DNA of 64,000 nucleotides from Micractinium sp. NFX-FRZ (Eukaryota; Chlorophyta; Trebouxiophyceae; Chlorellales; Chlorellaceae), in NCBI GenBank assembly GCA_029339195.1, contig JAPTJF010000036.1, positions 62,001 through 126,000 of the forward strand, given 5' to 3'. Below the pieces are notes generated by a model, which was not told the origin of the DNA, made no database searches, and was given only the letters and a program-made list of their open reading frames with translations. The position numbers were made by a program, and so were the translations under genes. Numbering within the stretch: position 1 is the first letter of the stretch; every line of letters begins with the position of its first letter. This document shows, one piece after another, positions 44,269 through 53,500 of the stretch.

Positions 44269-46923
44269 GGGGCGCCTCACCTGCAGGAGGCCACCAGCGT
44301 CTCTGCATGGGGGCTGAACATGACGCGCCGCACAGCATACGTGTGCCCCAGCAGTGTCGCCAGCTCGCGCTCGGGCATGCGCACGTCCCACACCTGGGAG
44401 ATGAGTGGGTTGAGGGGGCCGGAAGCAGGGAAAGGGTGGGTCGGGTGGGGGGCAGGTGGTGGCTGGCGCGGCAGCACTGCCCTCTCCCGCTCAGGCATGC
44501 GCACGCCAAGCAGGTTGTTGGGGTGTTTGCAGGTGGTGTCAGCTCGGCAGCGCTGCCCTCTCCCACTCAGGCATGCGCACACCACAACGCTGGAGTGGCC
44601 AACACAGGCGGCCGGCACTCCATCATCTCAGCACCTTGATCGATTTGTCCACGGATCCGGTGGCTATCACGCAGTCGTTGTACTTGCACCAGTCCGCTGC
44701 CAGCACCTCGTAGCGGTGGGCCGCCAGCGACAGCGTCGGCCGCGCCTGCCGCACGTCCCACACCTGCTTTGCTCACAGCAGGGGGCAGGCATGCAGTGTT
44801 TGGGGAGGCAGGGCAGGAGGGCGGGGGGCAGAAGAGGGGGCAGAAGCAGGAGGAGAAATGCTGGAATAGTTCGTTTTAAAAGGAGGAGAGGAGGGAAGAA
44901 AGCAACATCCCAGGCTCAGGTTAAGTCGGCGGCCGCCCCTGCCCCGCCCCTGCCCCAGGGCGGCGCCCTCCCTTCCCTCCCTTGCACCTTGACCGTGCAG
45001 TCGCCGCTGGCTGACAGGAACACGTCAGCAGCCCGAGGGTTCCACTGAGCGGCATACACGCAGTACGTGTGTTCGGCAAACGTTCGCAGGCTTGTGGGTG
45101 CCGCCAGGCTCCAGAGCTGCAAGGCAGGGGGCAGGGGGCGGGGGGGAAGCAGGGTGAATGCGAGGCTGCAGGTGTAGGGGGGCGCAGGCTGGAGGGTGCC
45201 GCCGGGCGCGAGGGCTGCAGGCCGGGGCACCGTGCAGGGCGCAGGCGGCAGAGATGCAGGCAGGGTGAGGAAGATTGTGCACTGGAGCAGGTGATGTTGG
45301 GGAGACCGGTGGGGGTTGGGGGGGGCGGCAGCAGCAGGTGACTGGACTGGGAAAGAGAGAAGGGCCTGGTCTACCGCCCCACCCGGCACCAGCCTTGGCC
45401 AGTAGTAGGCTCATCCAGGCCCCGACACTTGCAACACTTTTTGTTGAGCACTAAGCTTTCCACACATGCTCCCAACACGTCATGCCACGTCACCCACCTT
45501 GACTGTGTCATCCCAAGACCCCGACAGGAAGCAGTCGCGCCGCACCTGGTTCCAGTGCAGGCTGTACACCTGCAGAGGGCAGTGCAATGGATTGGTTGAT
45601 CAATAAAGTGTGGGTTGTGGTGTACACCAGGGCTGAGTGTAGTGCGGGATGTGCAGCTGTTTGTAGTGCTATGCTGGCGCTGTACAGCGCTGTGTGGAGC
45701 AGGTACTGCACTGCACATGCGAGTGCTGGGCAGTGCAGGTGCAACGCCATGACAGCAAAGCCTGCCTGCCTGCCTGCCTGCCTGCCCTGCACCCTGCAGC
45801 ACACGCCCCAGTCCCCTCCCCCACCTCACCTCGTGTGTATGCTCCTCAAAGCTTCTCAGCGGGTTGGCCTCTGGTGGGGCCGCCAAGTCCCACACCTGCC
45901 AAAAAGAGAGGACCGGTGAGTGCCGGTAGGGGCAGGGGCAGATGGGACACTAGTGGGTTCAAAGCCCGAGCAGCGGCGTGACAGCATTGGCACAAGCAAG
46001 CAGCTGTGAGGCGATGTGCGGTCTACCCCACGCCACACACGTGAATGCAGCCCCCACCCCGCCCCACCCCACATCAACACACAGCCTCACACCACCACCA
46101 CCATCACCACCAACAACAACAACAGACCCACACACATTCACCCCGCAGCTCACCTTGATGCTGCCGTCCCCGCTGGCCGACACCAAAATGTTTTCGTTCT
46201 CCTCGCTCCACACGCAGTCGTACAGCCCGTCCGCCGTGTCAAACGACCGGAACTCGGTGATGCCATTGGGCCCCATCTGTATGTTGTGTACAGGGGAGGG
46301 GGAGTGCATGCTCAGTGCGGTGACTTGCGCACGCCCGAAGCTGTGCCAAAGGGAGGGGAGCTCGCTGGCGCGTTGGGCACATCGCCCTGCATCCAATTAT
46401 CCCATCACCGCCTCTCAACCAACTCGTCCAATCAGCTGCAGCCCATACTAGCGTCCCTTTCTAGAAGGTGCCTACTCTTCTACCGGCCGTAGTCCACCCA
46501 CCCCGCTATGAAGCAGGGCAGCAGCATCCCCAGCCCGCCCACGCACCTGCAGGACGTACTGCCGCCCGTTGCCCACAATCCCGAAATTCTGCGACGTCGC
46601 CACCGCCAGCTTGCCCTCCTCAAAGGGGGAGAAGCGCACGGCATAGCCCTGGAACTGCGTGCGGAAGCCTGTGCTCAAGTGGCAAGCGGGTAGACAGGTA
46701 CGTGAGCGGGAGCGGTGGGTTAGCAGACGCAGCAGGAGGGGCGATGCACGGCATTAAACCGGGGGAGAGGTTGGTAGCACGATGAAGCGGCGGCGGCGAG
46801 CACATGCACATGCACTGTGTCCGCAAGTTTGACACAGAATTTTGCATGCATGTGCCAGCCCAACCCAACAGTCTGCATGGCTTGCCCTGCCGGCGGCCCC
46901 TGGCGTGCGCCCCCACCTGGCAT
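43676..46923 (-). CDS. PEX7: PEX7, peroxisomal PTS2 import receptor
   Basis: WD40 beta-propeller that binds PTS2 cargo in the cytosol and delivers it with PEX5 to the peroxisome. Exons in coding order: 46923-46917, 46668-46547, 46276-46154, 45895-45830, 45569-45498, 45116-44988, 44763-44635, 44393-44281, 43865-43676; 317 codons including stop, the same size as plant PEX7. The first coding exon is only 7 nt (ATGCCAG), giving MPGFRTQFQGYAVRFSPF. Hallmarks: LAVATSQNFGIVGNGRQYVL near the N-terminus, six WD repeats, and the C-terminus DHHTEFAVGLDWSTLVEGLL followed by ASCGWDE and ending DPRAS. Introns fall at the same place in successive WD repeats (K|VWD or K|LWS). It is divergent from IPMS, with about 620 bp between the start codons. 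Confidence 0.97.
44219..44267. repeat. (CA)n microsatellite
   Basis: About 24 CA units, 14 bp downstream (in minus-strand sense) of the donor of the PEX7 exon 44393-44281, read there as a GT run. Confidence 0.95.
44364..44585 (-). repeat. Copies of a PEX7 exon segment in the adjacent intron
   Basis: The exon string CTCGGGCATGCGCACG (VRMPE, minus) at 44371-44386 has intronic relatives CTCAGGCATGCGCACG at about 44491 and CTCAGGCATGCGCACA at about 44566, each preceded by CTGCCCTCTCCC. This is a local tandem duplication, partly decayed. Confidence 0.7.
45761..45785. repeat. (CCTG)n tetranucleotide repeat
   Basis: Six tandem CCTG units in a PEX7 intron. A similar run of CCTG/CATG units lies at 41308-41341 in the SBP gene. 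Confidence 0.85.
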
Positions 46924-47541
46924 GGCTGCGCCTGCCGCTCGCTCTCGTGTGCTGAGCCCGCGCGGGAACCCCTAACTCAAAGCGCTGCTCGTGTTCAGCT
47001 GCTCCACGCTCTATCACTGCCACTTCAGAAGCATGGGGCCAGCTGCTGGGATGCTCCGCAGCAGCCGGCTGCCAGGTGTGTGCCGTGTGCCACCCGAGGT
47101 AGCGGCGGGAGGGCCAGAAGGCAGCGGCGGCGGGGTTGCTAGCCAGCACCCGGCGGCTGCTAAGCTGACGGCGTCGGAACCAAAGCAGAGCCCCAGATTT
47201 ATGTTGCGGCCCGGTGCGGCCTGGGAGCGAAGGCCCGAGTGAGGACCGGACAGTGGCGCTTGTTGATGCTTCAAAAAAGCTTTCGAGCGCTGCTGATCGG
47301 TTAATACATGCAATCGGATTTCGACTAACGGACGCTGGGCCGTTCTGTGCGCTTCTTGCTGTGCACGCTGGATCCGACGTGGCTGGGCTTTGCCACTGGG
47401 TGTGGTGGCCGAATTGGGCCGGCGATCGTAAAGGAGTAACCATCCGAGGTCGCATAATTGATAGGAAACCCTGTGGACGCCGCCGCATAGGCTCACGCAA
47501 AGCACCCGGTCCACAGCGGTGTTCTCCGGCCTCCCAGCAAG
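46924..47541. promoter_or_regulatory. Putative bidirectional promoter, PEX7 / IPMS
   Basis: 618 bp between two divergent start codons. It must hold both 5' UTRs and probably both promoters. No classical TATA box or operator could be assigned by eye. Confidence 0.5.
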
Positions 47542-50500
47542 ATGGCTAGCTGCGGCGTGATGCAGCCTCGTCTGGCAGGCAGCAGGGCGGTTGCGGGGCC
47601 GCGCAGCAGCCGGCGCATGCTCTCTCATCGCGGTGAGGCAAGGACTTGGGGTTTGTGTAGCGCGCGGATGGCCTACTGATATGTTTCTCCCCACCTCAAG
47701 ATACCCATGCACCAGCGGTGGGGCGGGGTTGAGCACACTGGGCGCACACGGCTGCCGCCCAGCCGCCGCCGCTGCTGCCGCCGCCACCCCCGGCACCCGC
47801 CAGCAGCCCACCTGGTGAGCAACACCCTCCCTGCAGGCCCCGTGCGCATCGTGGCTGCCGCTGCTGAGGGCGTTGCGCCCCGCAAGCGCCCAGAGTACAT
47901 CCCCAACAGGATTGACGACCCCGATTATGTGCGCATCTTTGACACCACCCTCCGTGACGGCGAGCAGTCCCCTGGTGCGTCTCACACCCTGACCGTGTGC
48001 GGGCCTGCTGACGCGGCTGTGAGATTCAGCGGTGTGGGGGGATGCAGCTGAGAGGCAGCAGAGGGAGGGCAGCAGGGGGGAGGGCAGCAGCGGGTGCGGG
48101 AGGGGAAAGGTGGAACGAGCCTGGAGCAGTCGGTGCACAGCTGCTGGGTGGGCAGGTGAGCTTGCGGGCAGGCATGCAGAAGACTTGCTATGCTTGAAAA
48201 TGGGGCAGGGGCAGGCGGCAGAAGGATCTGTAGCAGGCAGGGGCTGCAGGCGGAGGGATGGGTGGCAGCCGGGCGACGAAAACTTACCGGACAGCCAACT
48301 GTGTGCCCCCTCCCTGCAGCTCAGCCCCTCCCCGCCGCCCATGGTCTCTCTCAAAACGCCTGCCTGCCTTTGTTGCCTGCCGCAGGCGCCACCCTGACCT
48401 CCAAGGAGAAGCTGGAGATTGCCAAGAAGCTGAGCCAGCTGGGTGAGTGCATGCACCTTTTGTGGTAAGCTTCACTAGTTTGGATGTACTGCCTGCCTCC
48501 TCTCTATTGCTTTGCTCACCCGGCGGTCTACTAGAGTCGTTCGCCTGCCCTTCCCCATGGCAGCAGCGCAACACTTACAGCCGCCCAGAACGGATTGGGT
48601 AGCGTGCCAGCCTGTGCCCGGCGGGTGCCCCGGGAGGGCTGCCGGGCCGGCACGGACTCCCAGATACACCCACCCCTCGCCTTCCTACTCTCTTCTTTGG
48701 CCAGCATTACGCCGCCTAGCTCAGCTCGGTGTTAGCCTCCCCAGGACAGCGGCAGCTAGGAGCAAAGCTTAGACAGCTTACCAAGCATTCTATCTTCCCA
48801 CCGCGTCAAGATGCGTTCATGTTGGATGCAGTGTGAATTGACGCACATTGCCACTTCCACAGTCACATGTTGAACTCTGTCTGTGGCGTGGACTGGATCC
48901 ACTCTTGTTCCCCCACCTCCTGTGCCCCAGCACCCCAACACGCGCTCACCCCCGCATGCACTCCTTCACAAGCCAGTGCCTCCCATTGCTTCCCTCCTTG
49001 CTTGTCGCCCTCCCCAGGCGTGGACATCATTGAGGCCGGCTTCCCCATCGCCTCCCCTGACGACTTCGAGGCGGTGAGCCGCAGCCGCCTGCCCCTGCCC
49101 CTGCCCCGGCACCTGCACTGGCTGCTGCCCTGTCTGCTGCCCTTGCACTGTCCCATGCTGCCTTTGCCCTTGGCTGCTGCCCCTGCACTGTATCATGCTG
49201 CCTGATATCTGCTGCCTGCCCCTGCCCTAGCTCTGCATGCTACCCTCGCAGTGTCCCATGCTGCTTGCCGCCTGCTGCCTGCTGCCTGCCTGCTACCCCT
49301 GCACTAGCTGCTGTTTCTGTTCTTGGCTGCCTGCTGCCTGCTGCCTGCACTTGGTTTCCCAGCTTGCTCCTTGTGCTCCTCCCGCCATCCTCCAACTGTT
49401 GCACCGCTTCCGGCCTGCGCCTGTGTGTTAACCGCCATGCTGTGTGTGTGCGTGTGTGTGCTGCAGGTGCGGGCGATTGCCATGGATGTGGGCAATGCAG
49501 TGCACGACGACGGCTACGTCCCCGTCATCTGCGGCCTCTCACGCACCCGCGACAAGGTAGGGGTTAGCGGTGGGATGGTCCGCCGGTGGCTAGCGTTGTA
49601 AGGCAAGGGGCAGCGTGGTGCCGTCATGTGCCGCCACTCCCACACAAAGTGACACGGCGAGCTGGCGTACCGGCAGCGGCCTGGGCTGCTGACTGGGGGC
49701 TTGCAAGGCAGCGGCGGCAGGGTTGCGGGACGCACCTGGCAGCATTCACGTTCGGTGGCTGCCGCCGTATGACGGCCCTGCTGCCAGTTCACCCTCTCTC
49801 CTGCCCCCTGGCCCTGCCCCCTCCCATTGCCACCTCCCCAGGATCTGGAGACGGCCTGGGAGGCGGTGCGCCACGCCAAGCTGCCGCGCGTGCACACCTT
49901 CATTGCCACCTCGGGTGCGTGCTGGGATCTGGTTTGGAACAGAGGCGGGGGTGGGTCTTTCCTGGAGGCGGCCTTGTTTGTGTGTCACTCCTGCAAATAT
50001 GTTTTAAAGAACCGCATGCGGCCACAGTGCTACTTACTCCGTCACTCATAGGCAAGCTTTCCCTTCCCCCTTGTGCCTGGCTTGTTTGTGTGCAGAGATC
50101 CACATGAAGTACAAGCTGCGCATGACACCCGACCAGGTGCGTGAAGGTTGGGTCATCGGTTTTGGTTTGGGGCGTGCTGCTGCAGCAGCGTGGCCGGCCT
50201 ATCTGTGCGATTGGGTGGAACGCACCACAGCGTCAGGTATGGGTGGAAAAGACGAGTGCGCCAGTACAGTCCGGACCAAACCTGTGTTTGATAGGAAGCT
50301 GGCTCCCTCCCAAATGGTGCCCCTAGCTAGCACCCCTTTTGATTCATCACTTGCCTGAGCTTGTCCTGGAGGCCATTGACGCCCGCCCCTCTTTCCTGTC
50401 CTGTTGCACTGGTTGGCTCCCACACCCCTTGCCTGTTCTTGCCTCCTTTTCCCACCCGGCGGTCTACTAGAGTCGTTCGCCTGCCCTTCCCCCATGGCAG

Positions 50501-53500
50501 CAGCGCAACACTTACAGCCGCCCAGAACGGATTGGGTAGCGTGCCAGCCTGTGCCCGGCGGGTGCCCCGAGGGCTGTCGGGCCGGCGCGGACTCCCAGAT
50601 ACACCCACCCCTCACCTTCCTACTCTGTTCTTTGGCCAGCATTACGCCGCCTAGCTCAGCTCGGTGTTAGCCTCCCCAGGACAGCTGCAGCTAGGAGCAA
50701 AGCTTAGACAGCTTCGCAAGCATTCTATCTTCCCACCCCGTCAAGATGCGTTTGAGAGCTCTGAATCACACGCGAACCCTGCGCATGGCCCTCACCCTGC
50801 CGCTGCGCACTGCCCTCCCTCTGCCGCTGCCCAGGTGATTGAGAACGCGGTCAACGCTGTGAAGCACCTGCGCTCCATGGGGTGCAACGACATCGAGTTC
50901 TCGCCAGAGGATGCCGGTGAGGCCTGCTGTGCTGACATGCTGTGCTGTGCTGTGCTGTGCTGTGCGTTCTGTGTCGCAGCGGCAGTGAGCTCTTGACGGA
51001 ACGCATGCGTTAGCGCGATGATTGTTGGGGGCGCCGCTGTGTTGCGTTGCAATGGACGCGCCTCACCTCCTTTCGCCTTCCTCCTTCTTTTCTGCTGTTC
51101 TGCCCCCCCCTTCCTGTACGAGATGCTGGGGGGGTGTGCCCGCTGCCCTCCCGCGAGTCTACTGACCCTCTCACCCCTTTTGCACTTCAACTTGTGCCCT
51201 CTTCTCCAGGCCGCTCCGACCCCATTTTCCTCTACGAGATCCTGGCTGAGGTGATCAAGGCGGGGGCCACCACCCTCAACATCCCCGACACCACCGGCTG
51301 GACCCTGCCCCACGAGTTCCAGGTGAGGCACGCACCCGGGGGACGGTACTGTGTGTCACTTTCAATCAGTCAATCACCCTTATAGGGGGGGTAGGGAGGC
51401 AGCAGGTGGGGCCTCGCACACACCGGCCATTCCCCGCCCATCTCCCCCCACTAGTTGACTCTTCCTCCACCCTTTCTAACCCTCTCCTCTTTCCTTGTCC
51501 GTCCACATCCCCTCCCCCTCCCTCCCTCCCTGCCTGCAGGGCCTGATTGCCAAGATCAAGGCGCACACGCCGGGGGCCGAGAACGTGATCATCTCCACCC
51601 ACTGCCAGAACGACCTGGGCCTGTCGACCGCCAACTCGCTGGCCGGCGCCATGGGCGGCGCGCGCCAGGTGGGCAGCTTGCTTGTGTGGGCTTACAACGG
51701 GGGCTGCTGTCATCATGTTTTAGCAAGGAAAGTTGCGACACAGACCTTGCCAGATGGGCAGCACCCCCACACACATCTGCTGTATGGGTGTTGTACGTCT
51801 TGAAGAGGCAAGGGTGGGGGAGGGCATCCTGGGGCGGGGCGCATCACAGCCAGCTGCCCGGCAAGGCAGCACACCTGTCTGCTGTGCACTGCTGATCTGT
51901 TGTAGCGTGAGGGGGCAAGGGTGGGTGAGGGCGTGCTGGGGCGGGGCGCAGCACAGCCAGCTGCTCGGCAGGGCCGCGGTAGGCGCCTCGCCTCGGCTTG
52001 CCCTCCCACCTGCGTGGCCCGTCCCAGCTGCTTGCACACCCCCGCCTCCCCAACCTCTGACCGCATGCCCCTCCCTGGTCCCCACCCTCCCTCCTCGCAT
52101 AAATCGAGGCACTGCCCTTCCCACGTACTCAACCCAGCACACACCCCGGCCACACACTTCTGCCACCTCACACGTCCACCCTACCCACCCACCCTCCCGC
52201 AGATTGAGTGCACGATCAACGGCATCGGCGAGCGCGCGGGCAACGCATCCCTGGAGGAGGTGGTCATGGCCGTGGCCCTGCGCGGGTGGGTGGGCCGCTG
52301 CTCTCTTGTTGGGATGGGATGGGGAGACATGGGCTGGGGGAGTGGGCTGGGGAAGTGTGGTGGCAACGCCCCACGCACAGCGCACAATTGCACACACCAC
52401 CGCAGCAATTAAGCCGGTGTGCCGGCCCCCCTCCCATGGCCGGGACATGACTATACGCTGCGCACAGCAAACCCCCAGCACCGCTGTCTGGCTGGCGGCG
52501 CTCCCCCCCCTGAGCCGCCGGTCCTGTTGTGCGGCGCATATCACGCCCACTCTCCTCTCGCCTCTTGTTGTTTCCAAGTCCCCTCCCATCCCACACTCTC
52601 TGAATGCCCGCACACCTTCCCCTGCGTCTCTTGCTCTTCTCAAATCTCTCCCTCCTCCCCCCTATCATGTCCCATCAACTTCTCACTGTGCTGCTCACTG
52701 CTCCTCCGCCCCTCCGGCCCTCCCCCTGCTTTGCCTGCCGCAGGAAGGAGCAGTCGCCTCTTCCCGTTGCCCTTCTCACTGGTACTGTCCCTCACCGTCC
52801 CTCTTTCTTCCCCTCTCTCTGCCTGTGCTTTGCCTGCCGCAGGAAGGAGCAGATGGGGGGCCTGTGGACGGGCGTGCGCCCCGTGCACATCTCCGCCGCC
52901 TCCAAGATGGTCTCCGACTACAGCGGCATGATGGTGCAGCCACACAAGGTGGGAGGGGGAGGTAGATGTGTGTGAATGCTAATGCACAATGTTAGAGCCA
53001 ATGCTAGAGTGGAGGGGCACGCGCTGTGGAAAGGCCTTCTAGATATGCCCCCCCTTATAGCGGCATGATGGTGCAGCCACGCACGGTGGGGGGGAGTATG
53101 CCACGTAGCGTGCACGCCGCAACGTGCTGACCACATCTGCAGACGAGCGGCTGTGGGCGCCGTTGCGCTTGCCCTGCGGGGTCACCATGCCCGCTCCCCA
53201 CTGATCCAGTTGCGTTGCTGTGTGCACACGCTGCAGGCAATCGTGGGCGCCAACGCGTTTGCCCACGAGAGCGGCATCCATCAGGACGGCATGCTCAAGA
53301 ACCGGGACACGTGAGCGGGGGTGGTTTCCCCCCAGCCTAAAGTGCATGCTGCATGCGCAGGGGAGTGAGAGCAGCGCAGAGGGCAGGGCAGGAGTCAGGG
53401 CAGAATGAGAAGCGTGAGCAAATGTGGGTGGATTGCGCAACGGGGACCGACTGCAGTCAAGAGGCCAGGACAGGGCGTGCTTGCCGGAGGATACACGGGA

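Noticed and set aside
47014..48456. 480-codon open frame on the minus strand
   Set aside because: It overlaps the PEX7/IPMS intergenic region and the conserved first IPMS exons on the opposite strand, has no recognisable domain and is a typical GC-rich shadow frame.
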